Below are positions 42,963-51,687 of a DNA stretch of 64,000 nucleotides, piece after piece; within the stretch, counting starts at the first letter, position 1, and each line of letters opens with the position of its first letter. This DNA comes from Streptomyces sp. WMMB303. GTDB taxonomy: Bacteria > Actinomycetota > Actinomycetes > Streptomycetales > Streptomycetaceae. Below the pieces are notes generated by a model. That model was not told the origin of the DNA and did no database searches. It saw only the letters and a program-made list of their open reading frames with translations. The position numbers and the translations under genes are program-made. Location: positions 4,824,501 through 4,888,500 of the forward strand of contig NZ_JARKIN010000001.1 of NCBI RefSeq assembly GCF_029351045.1. Reading direction: 5' to 3'.

Positions 42963-43002
42963 TCTCAGCCGGCCCCCAGGGTTTTCACAGGTTTCTCTCA
43001 GG
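42963..43002 (+). promoter_or_regulatory. Four phased 7-mers, candidate binding array of the OmpR-family regulator
   Basis: TCTCAGC (42963), CCCCAGG (42974), TCACAGG (42985) and TCTCAGG (42996) lie exactly 11 bp apart, one helical turn. The array is 20-60 bp before the response regulator start. The elements resemble MprA-box half-sites (TCTCAGx) known from actinobacterial OmpR-type regulators, so autoregulation is likely. Confidence 0.6.
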
Positions 43003-43023
43003 TTGGGCGTGCAGGGTGCTCGC

Positions 43024-43818
43024 ATGGACGAGAAGGCGGTGTCGGCCGCGCGTGAGGGTGGTGCACGAGCTGGTGCCGGGCGGGCCGGGGCGCCGGGGCA
43101 GGAGCCGTTGCGGCGGCCCGACGGCAGTGCGGTGCGGATCCTCGTGGTGGACGACGAGCCCTCGCTCACCGAACTGCTGTCGATGGCGCTGCGGTACGAG
43201 GGCTGGGAGGTGCGTGCGGCGGGCGGCGGTGAGGCCGCGGTGCGCACGGCGCGGGACTGGCGTCCGGATGCGGTGGTGCTGGATGTGATGCTGCCGGACG
43301 TGGACGGGCTCACCGTGCTCGGCCGGCTGCATTCGGTGACGCCGGGGATTCCGGTGCTGTTCCTGACGGCACGGGACGCGGTGGAGGACCGGATCGCGGG
43401 GCTGACGGCTGGCGGCGACGACTATGTGACCAAGCCGTTCAGCCTGGAGGAGGTCATCGCCCGGCTGCGCGGGCTGCTGCGGCGGGCCGGGGCCACTGCC
43501 GCCGGGCAGCCGTCGTCCGTGCTGGCCGTGGGCGATCTGACGCTGGACGAGGACACCCACGAGGTGGCCCGGGGCGGAGCGGAGATCCGGCTGACGGCGA
43601 CCGAGTTCGAGCTGCTGCGGTATCTGATGCGCAATCCGCGGCGGGTGCTGAGCAAGGCGCAGATCCTGGACCGGGTGTGGTCCTACGACTTCGGCGGCCA
43701 GGGCAACGTGGTGGAGCTGTACATCTCGTATCTGCGGCGGAAGATCGACGCGGGGCGAGCTCCGATGATCCACACCCGGCGCGGTGCGGGCTATCTGCTC
43801 AAGCCCGCCGCGGAGTGA
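43024..43818 (+). CDS. OmpR family response regulator
   Basis: A 264-residue regulator. The receiver domain starts at about residue 36 (VRILVVDDEPSL), phosphoacceptor D87 in VVLDVMLPD, and a conserved Lys in DDYVTKPF. The winged-helix output domain follows (LTATEFELLRYLMRNPRRVLSK). The first 35 residues are an extra low-complexity N-terminal segment. ATG 43024 is chosen as the only start in the leader. The histidine kinase gene starts at the end of this gene. Together with the phased repeats upstream this is probably an autoregulated two-component system, of the type linked with cell-envelope stress. Confidence 0.9.
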   Translation: MDEKAVSAAREGGARAGAGRAGAPGQEPLRRPDGSAVRILVVDDEPSLTELLSMALRYEGWEVRAAGGGEAAVRTARDWRPDAVVLDVMLPDVDGLTVLGRLHSVTPGIPVLFLTARDAVEDRIAGLTAGGDDYVTKPFSLEEVIARLRGLLRRAGATAAGQPSSVLAVGDLTLDEDTHEVARGGAEIRLTATEFELLRYLMRNPRRVLSKAQILDRVWSYDFGGQGNVVELYISYLRRKIDAGRAPMIHTRRGAGYLLKPAAE

Positions 43819-43829
43819 GGGAAGCGGCG

Positions 43830-45404
43830 GTGTTCCGGCTGTTCGCCGGGGTGCGAGCGCGGCTGCGGGTGCGCCGTTCGCTGCGTGCCCGGCTGGTGCT
43901 CTCGGTCGTGGCGATGATCGCGGTGGTGGCGGCGGTGATCGGCGCGGTGACGACCATCGCACTGCACACCTACCTGTACCAGCAGCTCGACAGCCAGCTC
44001 AAGGACGTCACCTTCCGCGCCGCGGGCCCGGGGCCGCCCGGTCATCAGCGGCCCGAGGGGCTGGAGAAGCTGCGGTTCCTGAAGGTGGGCGGGCAGCCAG
44101 TGGGTACCGTCGGCGCCTTCGTCAAGGACAGCGGCGACGACGCCTCCGACGACGGTTCCGGCAGTACGTTCAGCTCCGCGGCCCGCAGCGTGCAGCAGCA
44201 GCCGGCCGGCGGGATGCCCGGCGTCGGCATCAGGGAGCTGACCGGCGCGCAGTCCGCGGCGCTGGCCTCGGTGCCCCGCGACAGCAGTCCGCACACCGCG
44301 GAGCTGCCGCAGGTGGGCAGCTATCGGGTGACGTCGGTGCACGTGGCGGGCGGCACCCTGGTGGTCGGTCTGCCGACCGCGGCGGTGGACGACACGATCA
44401 GCACGCTCGTGCTGGTCGAGGTGTGCGTCGCCGGGGCCGGACTGCTGGGTGCGGGGATCGCGGGCGCGGCGTCGGTGCGGGTGGCGCTGCGGCCGCTGCG
44501 GCGGATGGCGCACACCGCCACCCGGGTCTCGGAACTCCCCCTGCACAGCGGGGAGGTGCGGCTGCGCGAGCGGGTGCCGGTGCGGGACACCGACCCGGAG
44601 ACGGAGGTCGGCCAGGTCGGGGCGGCGCTGAACCGGATGCTCGGCCATGTCGGTTCGGCGCTGGCGGCGCGGCACGACAGCGAACTGCGGCTGCGCCGGT
44701 TCATCGCGGACGCCAGCCACGAGTTGCGTACCCCGCTGGCGTCCATCCGCGGCTATGCGGAGCTCTCGCGCCGGGAGCAAGCCGGCGCGGGCACGGACAC
44801 CGGGTACGCGCTGGAGCGGATCGAGTCCGAGGCGGTGCGGATGACCGGGCTGGTGGAGGATCTGCTGCTGCTCGCGCGGCTGGATTCGGGGCGGCCGCTG
44901 GAGCGGGCGCCGGTGGATGTCTCGGCGCTCGTCGTCGACGCGGTCAGCGATGCGCGGGTGGCCGGTCCTGAGCACGTGTGGCGGCTGGAGGTGCCCTCCT
45001 CCCCACTGCTGGTGACCGGCGACGAGCCACGGCTGCGGCAGGTGCTGGCCAATCTGCTGGCCAACGCGCGCAGTCACACCCCGCCGGGTACGACGGTGCG
45101 CGCACAGCTGGCGCTGGACGGGGGCCGGGTGGAGGTGCGGGTCGTGGACGACGGGCCCGGTATCCCGGCGGATGTGCGGGAGCGCGTCTTCGAGCGGTTC
45201 GCGCGGGGCGACGCCTCGCGCTCCCGGCACCGCGGCAGCACCGGGCTGGGGCTGGCCATCGTGACGGCGGTGGTGGCCGCGCACGGCGGGGGTGTGCAAG
45301 TCGCCAGCCGGCCCGGCCGGACCGCCTTCACCGTGCGGCTGCCCGCGGATTCCGCCGGATCCGGCACCTCACAGGTGGCGCACAGCCTGGCCACACCGGG
45401 CTGA
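43830..45404 (+). CDS. Sensor histidine kinase
   Basis: A 524-residue membrane kinase. Two helices (about 20-45 and about 190-220) flank an extracytoplasmic domain of about 150 residues, followed by HAMP (about 215-270), HisKA with H297 (SHELRTPLASIRGYAEL) and HATPase_c (NLLANARSHTPPGT, DDGPGIP, GLGLAIVTAVV). GTG 43830 has AGGGAAG five bases upstream; GTG 43815, overlapping the regulator stop, would add five residues. It phosphorylates the preceding response regulator. Common in Streptomyces; the signal is unknown. Confidence 0.9.
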   Translation: MFRLFAGVRARLRVRRSLRARLVLSVVAMIAVVAAVIGAVTTIALHTYLYQQLDSQLKDVTFRAAGPGPPGHQRPEGLEKLRFLKVGGQPVGTVGAFVKDSGDDASDDGSGSTFSSAARSVQQQPAGGMPGVGIRELTGAQSAALASVPRDSSPHTAELPQVGSYRVTSVHVAGGTLVVGLPTAAVDDTISTLVLVEVCVAGAGLLGAGIAGAASVRVALRPLRRMAHTATRVSELPLHSGEVRLRERVPVRDTDPETEVGQVGAALNRMLGHVGSALAARHDSELRLRRFIADASHELRTPLASIRGYAELSRREQAGAGTDTGYALERIESEAVRMTGLVEDLLLLARLDSGRPLERAPVDVSALVVDAVSDARVAGPEHVWRLEVPSSPLLVTGDEPRLRQVLANLLANARSHTPPGTTVRAQLALDGGRVEVRVVDDGPGIPADVRERVFERFARGDASRSRHRGSTGLGLAIVTAVVAAHGGGVQVASRPGRTAFTVRLPADSAGSGTSQVAHSLATPG

Positions 45405-45430
45405 CAGGCCCGTTCGCCACGGTCGGCGGC

Positions 45431-46783
45431 ATGAGTGCGAAGACCGATCCTGTGGGGCGCGAGACCGCGCCGTCGCGCGAGGGCCTGCCGTCGTGCGAGA
45501 CCCTGCCCTCCCGCCGCCATCTGCCGTCCCGGACCCCCACGACCGTGCTGGACGTGGTGGTGCCCGTCTACAACGAGGAGGCGGCCCTCGGTCCCTGCGT
45601 CCGGCGGCTGCACGCCTTTCTGACCCGGCACTTCCCCTACGGCTTCCGGATCACCGTCGCGGACAATGCCAGCCGGGACCGCACCCAGGAGGTGGCCCGC
45701 GAACTCGTCCGGGAGTTCGACTCCGTCTCGTTGACGCGGCTGGAGGAGAAGGGCCGGGGGCGCGCCCTGCGGACCGTGTGGGCCGCCTCGGACGCACCCG
45801 TACGGGCCTACATGGACGTGGATCTGTCCACCGATCTCAACGCGCTGCTGCCGCTGGTCGCACCGCTGATCTCGGGCCACTCGGATGTCGCGACCGGCAC
45901 CCGGCTGGCTTCCGGTTCGCGTGTCGTCCGCGGTCCGAAGCGCGAGGTCCTCTCGCGCGGCTACAACCTGCTGCTGCGCGGCTCGCTGGCCGCCCGCTTC
46001 TCCGACGCGCAGTGCGGATTCAAAGCCGTACGCGGCGAGGTGGCCGACCGGCTGCTGCCGCTCGTGCAGGACAACGGCTGGTTCTTCGACACCGAACTGC
46101 TGGTGCTGGCCGAGCGGGCCGGGCTGCGCGTGCACGAGGTACCGGTGGACTGGGTGGACGACCCCGACTCACGGGTGGACATCCTGCGCACCGTCACGGA
46201 CGACCTCAAGGGCGTCTGGCGGGTCGGCAGGGCGCTGGCCGGGGGCGCGCTGCCGCTGGACCGGCTGCGCCGCCCGTTCGGCGACGACCCGCGCGACCGG
46301 GGGCTGGCGGACGTGCCCGGCGGGCTGCCGCGGCAGCTCATCGGCTTCTGCCTGGTGGGGGCGCTGAGCACGCTGCTGTATCTGGGGCTCTACTCGCTGC
46401 TGCGGCAGGGCCTGGGTGCGCAGTCGGCCAACGCGGCGGCGCTGCTGCTGTCGGCGTTGGGGAACACCGCCGCGAACCGGCGGCTGACCTTCGGGGTGCG
46501 CGGACGGGAGCGAGCCGTCCGGCACCAGGCCCAGGGCCTGCTCGTCTTCGCCGTCGGTCTGGCGCTGACCAGCGGTTCGCTGGCCGCGCTGCACAGCGCG
46601 GCCGCGGGTGCGCCGCGCAGCGCCGAGCTCGCGGTGCTGGTGTGCGCCAACCTGGCCGCCACGGTGCTGCGCTTCCTCCTCTTCCGCGCCTGGGTGTTCG
46701 GCCGCCGCACCGGGCGGCGGGAGCCGCAGGAACGGGAGAACCCGCGGGAGCCTTCGGCTGCCGGGCGCTCCTCCCGTGGCTGA
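45431..46783 (+). CDS. Glycosyltransferase 2-GtrA fusion protein
   Basis: A 450-residue protein. Residues about 38-285 form a GT-A fold family 2 domain (VVPVYNEEAAL, DNASRDRTQE, AYMDVDLSTDLNAL, DAQCGFKAVRG) of the polyprenyl-phosphate sugar transferase type. From about 295 four hydrophobic helices belong to a GtrA domain (FCLVGALSTLLYLGLYSLL, NTAANRRLTF). Such fusions make polyprenyl-phospho-sugars and flip them for cell-surface glycosylation; membrane-bound. ATG 45431 lies 27 bp after the kinase gene and may be co-transcribed with it. Confidence 0.88.
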   Translation: MSAKTDPVGRETAPSREGLPSCETLPSRRHLPSRTPTTVLDVVVPVYNEEAALGPCVRRLHAFLTRHFPYGFRITVADNASRDRTQEVARELVREFDSVSLTRLEEKGRGRALRTVWAASDAPVRAYMDVDLSTDLNALLPLVAPLISGHSDVATGTRLASGSRVVRGPKREVLSRGYNLLLRGSLAARFSDAQCGFKAVRGEVADRLLPLVQDNGWFFDTELLVLAERAGLRVHEVPVDWVDDPDSRVDILRTVTDDLKGVWRVGRALAGGALPLDRLRRPFGDDPRDRGLADVPGGLPRQLIGFCLVGALSTLLYLGLYSLLRQGLGAQSANAAALLLSALGNTAANRRLTFGVRGRERAVRHQAQGLLVFAVGLALTSGSLAALHSAAAGAPRSAELAVLVCANLAATVLRFLLFRAWVFGRRTGRREPQERENPREPSAAGRSSRG

Positions 46784-46809
46784 AGGACCGCGGAAGGAGC
46801 GCCCCGGTG

Positions 46810-46826
46810 CCCGCCCGGCGGGCGGG
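46810..46826. terminator. GC-rich hairpin between convergent genes
   Basis: CCCGCCC-GGC-GGGCGGG, a 7-bp stem in the 56-bp space between the GT2-GtrA gene and the phospholipase gene, which converge here. Confidence 0.5.
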
Positions 46827-46839
46827 TGCGGCGGTCCGG

Positions 46840-47331
46840 TCAGGCGGCCTTGTCGGCGGCTGCCTCGTCGGCGCCCTTGAGGCCGAAGATGTCGACGGCG
46901 TGGTAATACGTCCACGCTGTGGAGTTGCAAGCCGTCTTGGTCGCGCCGGAGTAGCGGTTGCAGACCCGCTTGAGGTCCTCGTAGAAGGCCGAGTCGATAC
47001 GGGACTTGTTCGCGGAGAAGGTGCCCATGGCCTTGTAGTTGCGGTAGCCGAAATCGTGGCGGGCGCAGGCGGTCTGGAAGGGGAAGCCGAAGGGGTTGTC
47101 GGGCGAGGAGCTGCAGTAGTCCGTCGACCAGTCGAAGCCGTAGGCTGACCAGTCGCCCTGGTGCTGCCGGGCCTGGTACCAGGCGTTGTAGCTGGAGGCG
47201 CTGGTCTGCGTCCAGGAGCTGAGCACCTGCGCCTTGTCGGCGGGAGCGGCCGAGGCCGAACCGGCGGGGACGAGCACGGCGGGGAGCGAGAGGGCTGCGG
47301 CAGCGAGCGGCACGGCGAATCTGCGGCGCAT
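46840..47331 (-). CDS. Secreted prokaryotic phospholipase A2
   Basis: A 163-residue protein with a Sec signal peptide (RRRFAV, hydrophobic core, ASAA at about 29). The mature enzyme carries the prokaryotic phospholipase A2 signature CARHDFGYRNY with the catalytic His-Asp, plus Cys pairs (DYCSSSP, RVCNRYSG, TACNSTA) for two disulfides. It cleaves phospholipids outside the cell. ATG 47331 gives MRRRF. Known Streptomyces enzymes of this family are about this size. Monocistronic. Confidence 0.9.
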   Translation of the reverse strand: MRRRFAVPLAAAALSLPAVLVPAGSASAAPADKAQVLSSWTQTSASSYNAWYQARQHQGDWSAYGFDWSTDYCSSSPDNPFGFPFQTACARHDFGYRNYKAMGTFSANKSRIDSAFYEDLKRVCNRYSGATKTACNSTAWTYYHAVDIFGLKGADEAAADKAA

Positions 47332-47538
47332 GAAAGACCTCCGAAGTGACGGGCCCGGAACGACCGGACCATGGGGGGGTTCACTGGGGCACGGCAAGTG
47401 TGGCAGCACCGGCCGACCCTGAACAGATCTTTCAACTCACCATCGAGTGAACGTTGTTGGACCGCCGAGCGGGCCGCAACCGAAGGCTCCGCACCGAGCG
47501 GGCCATCCCACCCGCCGGTCCTGCCGAGCCCTCGGGGG

Positions 47539-49089
47539 TCAGGACTCCAGACACCAGTCGACGAGCTCGGCGATGCTGGTGTCCACCCGGGCCTCCTCGT
47601 CCGCCACGGCCGCCGTGCAGAAGAACCGGACCTCGCGGAAGTCCAGTTCCATCGCGCGGACGAGGCTGTGCAGGCCGAGCGCCTCCTGGAGCCAGGCGCG
47701 GGCCTCGTCGCTGCCGGCGGCGCTCCCCGGCCCGAGGCCGGCCTCGGCCAGCACGTCCGCTTTGCTGATGGCCACGGCGAGGCGCGCGTGCCGCACGGGT
47801 GCGCGCATCGCGGCCACCGCCTGCACCGACCGGGCGAAGACCTCCTCGGGATGGACGGTGGAGGCGAGGCTGCGGTCCGGGCCGGGCCCGGGCGCGTGCT
47901 CCAGCCGGTCCCAGAACGCCTCCACCGCCATCGGGTCCAGGACGAAGAGAAAGGTGCGCGCGGCCCGGGCATACCGCAGGGCGTCGGTTTCGTCGCGGTC
48001 GACGAACCGCTCCCCGGCCGTGTCGAAGAGGTGGACGAGCCGCTCGGTGCGGCCGGTGCCGAGCACGAAGGAGTGCGCGCTGGGCAGGTCCTTCTGGGTG
48101 CCGCGGGTGTTGCCGCGGATCCGCAGCACCTCGCGGAGGATCCGGTAGTCGGCGTCGGAGCGGGCGTCGGCGAAGCGGAGCGCGGGGCCGCCGCTGCCGG
48201 CCGCGTTCTCCAGCGTCAGCAGCATGGCGGCCATCAACTGGGTTTTGCCCGCTGCCCGGCCGCCGATCAGCGGGAGGACGGTTTCCGGCATGTGCCCGGC
48301 GTCGGCGTTCATCGCCCGCCCGCAGTGCGGATGGGTGCAGTACGCCTGGAGTCGGGCCTGCCTGCTCATGAGGATCAGCAGGGTGGGCATGCGGTGCCCG
48401 CACTCGCAGCGGCGGCGCAGGAGACCGTAGGTGCCCGGGCGGATGTCGGCGTGCCGGCGCCGGCAGGCCGGTGCCGGGCAGTCGTAGGCCGGGTGGCGGA
48501 CGCGTTCGTAGCAGTGCGGGCAGATCATGCCGACCGACAGCCGCCGCGTCCACAGGGCCGCACGGTCGAGGGCGCGCAGCAGTCCGGCGGTGATCCGGGC
48601 TCCTGCCATCAGCAGCGCGAGGACGAGCGCGTGCAGCGCCAGCAGGGCGCCCAGGGGCGGTACGGCCAGCGCCGCGCCCAGGCCGAGGCCCGCGTACAGC
48701 GTCAGGCCGTACGGCACGGTGAGCGCTCTGCTCCGTGCCGGGGAGGTGAACTGCCGTGCCGTCACGTCGCGGAAGGCGTCGCCGACGGCTGCCGCGTACG
48801 AACGGCGCTCCAGGGTGAGGAGCTGCCGCAGGTCCCGGGATCCGGGCCCGAAGAAGTAGTTGCGGTACGCCTTCACCTCCTCGTCCTGCGGGCGGTACGG
48901 CGGCAGGGTGCGGAACTCGGGAGTGCGCCGGTACAGGACACCGATCAGCAACTCCAGGTGGCCGCGCAGCAGCTGCATCACGAACGCGAGTGCCCGCAGG
49001 GCCGCGAGGAGCGGGGCGAACAGCAGGAAGACGGCGAGCAGGGCGAGGTAGAGCACGGGGATGACGACATAGGCGACGATCTCGGCCAC
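47539..49089 (-). CDS. Membrane zinc-ribbon GTPase-like protein (DO-GTPase2-like)
   Basis: A 516-residue protein, the last gene of the 11-gene operon. It begins with membrane helices (about 4-45), has a second hydrophobic pair (about 127-170), then several CxxC zinc-ribbon motifs (ICPHCYERV, CECGHRM, CTHPHCGRAM) and a C-terminal P-loop NTPase domain: GGRAAGKTQL (K282), LFDTAGERF as switch, and AISKADVL in place of NKxD. It resembles the double-GTPase 2 family that pairs with GAP1 and double-GTPase 1 genes in bacterial conflict loci. GTPase rather than ATPase activity is inferred from the SKAD motif. Six bases separate it from GAP1. Confidence 0.78.
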   Translation of the reverse strand: MAEIVAYVVIPVLYLALLAVFLLFAPLLAALRALAFVMQLLRGHLELLIGVLYRRTPEFRTLPPYRPQDEEVKAYRNYFFGPGSRDLRQLLTLERRSYAAAVGDAFRDVTARQFTSPARSRALTVPYGLTLYAGLGLGAALAVPPLGALLALHALVLALLMAGARITAGLLRALDRAALWTRRLSVGMICPHCYERVRHPAYDCPAPACRRRHADIRPGTYGLLRRRCECGHRMPTLLILMSRQARLQAYCTHPHCGRAMNADAGHMPETVLPLIGGRAAGKTQLMAAMLLTLENAAGSGGPALRFADARSDADYRILREVLRIRGNTRGTQKDLPSAHSFVLGTGRTERLVHLFDTAGERFVDRDETDALRYARAARTFLFVLDPMAVEAFWDRLEHAPGPGPDRSLASTVHPEEVFARSVQAVAAMRAPVRHARLAVAISKADVLAEAGLGPGSAAGSDEARAWLQEALGLHSLVRAMELDFREVRFFCTAAVADEEARVDTSIAELVDWCLES

Positions 49090-49095
49090 CGCGCG

Positions 49096-51687
49096 TCACC
49101 TCTCCCCGTCGTTCTTCCGTGGATTCCACCGCGGGCTCCGCCTCGGCCGGTCCGGTTCGCTTCCGGCGCCCTCGGGGCCGGTGCCGCGGGAGTCGTCGCG
49201 GGAACGTGCGCCGCCGGTGCCGCGCAGCAGTCCCGGAAGCCGGTGTGCGAGCCGCCGCGGGCCGCTCAGCCGGGACTCGGCGCACGCGTGGAACCAGTCG
49301 GCCAGCCGGGCGTCGTAGGGCCGCACCGCGCCCTCCAGCCGCTGCAGGTCCGCCGGCCGCCAGTGCCGGGCGGCATGGAGCCGGATCCGGTCGACGGCCT
49401 CCAGGTGGGCCTGTGCCAGCCCGGCCCGCGCCGGTGCCGCGGCGGCCGCGGCGACATGGCTGAGCCGGATGTCGTCGACCGGGTCGCTGCCGGCCGCCGC
49501 GCGCTGCACGGCGGCGAGATAGCGGTCGGCCTGGGCGTGTCCGGTGTGTCCGAGGTGCTCTCCCAGGGCGCCGATGTCGGCGGGCAGCCGCAGCATCGCG
49601 GGCACCAGGCGATAGCGTTTGAGCGCCTGCGGCCCGGCCCATCTGTCCGCCTCGGGCACGGAGAACGCACGGGCGAGCCCGGTGGCTTCCCGGGCTCCGC
49701 GCAGCGCCGCGGCCAGGTCGAGGGTGGTGCGTACCCGGGCCCGGACGTCTGCGGGCAGCCGTGCCCAGCGGCCCGGCGCTGCCAACAGCCCGCACAGCTC
49801 CAGGCAGCGGTCGAGCTCCGCGACGGTCTCGATACGCCGGTTGACCGCGCGGTCGAGCCACCGGCCGACCACCGGGTCCGCCAGCGCCTCGGGTGGCAGT
49901 CCGCGGGCGATCTCGCTCGCCTCCCGGTGGGTCCAGGTCCGGGCGGGATGCCGCCACAACGCCTCCAGCAGCGCGTCGTCGGGCAGCGGCCGGCCGCGGA
50001 CCCGGAGGATCCGGAACATCAGCTCCACCGTGCGGGCCGGCTCCCGTTCGGCGCGCGCCCGCCAGTAGTGCTCCAGCAGCAGCGGGCTGTCCCGCAGGTC
50101 CCGTTCCTGAAGCAGTGCGGCGGGGAACTGCGAGAAGAGCTGCTCCTGCCCCGCGCGCCCGTCCAGCACCTCCCGCACGGCTGCCGCCAGCGCGTCCCTC
50201 ATCCGGGGCTCGGTGGCGACGAGCAGCTCGACCTCCCGCCGGAGTGCGGCCCCTGGCGCCGAGGTGCCCAGCAGGGCGCGGGCCGCGGTGAGCGTCTCGC
50301 GCTCGACCACTTCCGCCGGGGGCGCGAGTTGCGCGCCGTGCGCCCAGAGCAGCAGCCGCACCCGGCGGCGGGTGGTGGCCGCCTCGTCCCGCAGCAGACG
50401 CTCCCAGAGTGCGGTGGCCCGCGCGCGCAGGTCCGGGTCGTTGAGGGGTGCGGGCTCCTTCGCGTCCGCGGCGCCGGCCATATGGGCCCGCATCCGCGAC
50501 TCCAGCAGCCTCCCCTCGATCTCCTGGTGCAGCACCGTGTCGCCGGCGGCTCGCGCGACGCCGCTGAGCAGGCGCAGCCGGCCGTCGTCCAGGTTCCGGT
50601 GCCTGCGGTGGAGGTCCGCGGCGATCTGGGCGCCGAGCGGGCCCAGATGCTCGGCCGCGGGCAGCCAGTCGAGCAGCGCGTCGACGTCGGCGGCGGCGAG
50701 GTCGACCCCGCCCGAGGACGCGGCCGCGGCGACGGGGGCGTGCCAGTCGCCGGGGCTCTCCTCGGCGCCGTGCGCGAAGTCCTTGGTCCAGGCCCAGACC
50801 GGCCGGACGGCTCCGACGCCGATTCTGGTGAGCAGCGCGACCAGGGCGCGCACATCCGGTGCGGCCCGCACGTCGTCGGGGAACCGGCCGCGGCAGAAGT
50901 CGAAGACGGTGTAGGCGTCCTCCTCGTCCGGCCCGAAGTCGAGCTGCGCCTCGGGCACCGTGCCGATCAGGTGCAGACTGCTGCGGGCCGGGCGGAAGAC
51001 ATAGGTGGCGAAGGAGAGGCGTCGGGCGAGCGGCGGCGGCAGCAGGTAGCAGACGGCGGCGAACCAGTGCGCGATCCGCTCGGTGGTGCGGTCGACCACC
51101 ACTACCGAGCCGTGCTCGGTGAGCGCGGCGAACGCGGCGGCCAGCAGGTGCGGCAACTGCTCGGCGTGCGGATGCGCGTCCAGGAAGCCGCGTACCGTGC
51201 GGGGGCCGAGCGGACCGCGTGGCGGCGCCGTGAGGACCGGGATCCGGGTCGTCGGGGAGGTGCCGGCCGCCCATACCGGCGAGCCCCACAGTTCGATGCC
51301 GAGCAGCCCGCGGCCCGCGGCGGGGAAGTCCTCGCTGTGCAGGGCGTGGGCGAAGTAGTTGCCGAACCGGCGGGCCGAGTCCCGGCCCGCGTAGCGCACG
51401 CACAGCGCCGTACCGCTGCGTCCCCGCGGATCGTGCGGCCGGTAGCAGAAGTTGACCGGGCACCGGTCGAGCAGTTCCGGGGTGTCCGACTCCACCATGG
51501 AGCGGGGCGGCTCGTACCCGGCGAGGGCCTCCACGGCCTGCCGGGTGTCGACCGTGACGCCTTCGCTGACGGCGTTGAACTGGAAACCGGAGAATCCGGT
51601 GAGCCCGTGCTCGCAGGAGGTGTAGTAGAGCTGCTGGAAGTGCGGCCCCGTTGCCGGCTGTTGCTGCTGTGCGGCGTCGCCGGTCAT
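49096..51687 (-). CDS. GTPase-associated protein 1-like (GAP1)
   Basis: An 863-residue protein. The N-terminal about 300 residues (FQQLYYTSCEHGLTGFSGFQF, VNFCYRPHDPRGR, YFAHALHSEDFP) resemble the GAP1 N-terminal domain found beside double-GTPase genes. The remaining about 550 residues are helical, Ala/Leu/Arg-rich and probably a repeat scaffold. It lacks a P-loop. ATG 51687 overlaps the stop of the upstream GTPase gene (ATGA). In the family it is thought to link the two GTPase-like NTPases to effectors; that role is proposed from gene context, not from experiment that I know. Confidence 0.75.
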   Translation of the reverse strand: MTGDAAQQQQPATGPHFQQLYYTSCEHGLTGFSGFQFNAVSEGVTVDTRQAVEALAGYEPPRSMVESDTPELLDRCPVNFCYRPHDPRGRSGTALCVRYAGRDSARRFGNYFAHALHSEDFPAAGRGLLGIELWGSPVWAAGTSPTTRIPVLTAPPRGPLGPRTVRGFLDAHPHAEQLPHLLAAAFAALTEHGSVVVVDRTTERIAHWFAAVCYLLPPPLARRLSFATYVFRPARSSLHLIGTVPEAQLDFGPDEEDAYTVFDFCRGRFPDDVRAAPDVRALVALLTRIGVGAVRPVWAWTKDFAHGAEESPGDWHAPVAAAASSGGVDLAAADVDALLDWLPAAEHLGPLGAQIAADLHRRHRNLDDGRLRLLSGVARAAGDTVLHQEIEGRLLESRMRAHMAGAADAKEPAPLNDPDLRARATALWERLLRDEAATTRRRVRLLLWAHGAQLAPPAEVVERETLTAARALLGTSAPGAALRREVELLVATEPRMRDALAAAVREVLDGRAGQEQLFSQFPAALLQERDLRDSPLLLEHYWRARAEREPARTVELMFRILRVRGRPLPDDALLEALWRHPARTWTHREASEIARGLPPEALADPVVGRWLDRAVNRRIETVAELDRCLELCGLLAAPGRWARLPADVRARVRTTLDLAAALRGAREATGLARAFSVPEADRWAGPQALKRYRLVPAMLRLPADIGALGEHLGHTGHAQADRYLAAVQRAAAGSDPVDDIRLSHVAAAAAAPARAGLAQAHLEAVDRIRLHAARHWRPADLQRLEGAVRPYDARLADWFHACAESRLSGPRRLAHRLPGLLRGTGGARSRDDSRGTGPEGAGSEPDRPRRSPRWNPRKNDGER

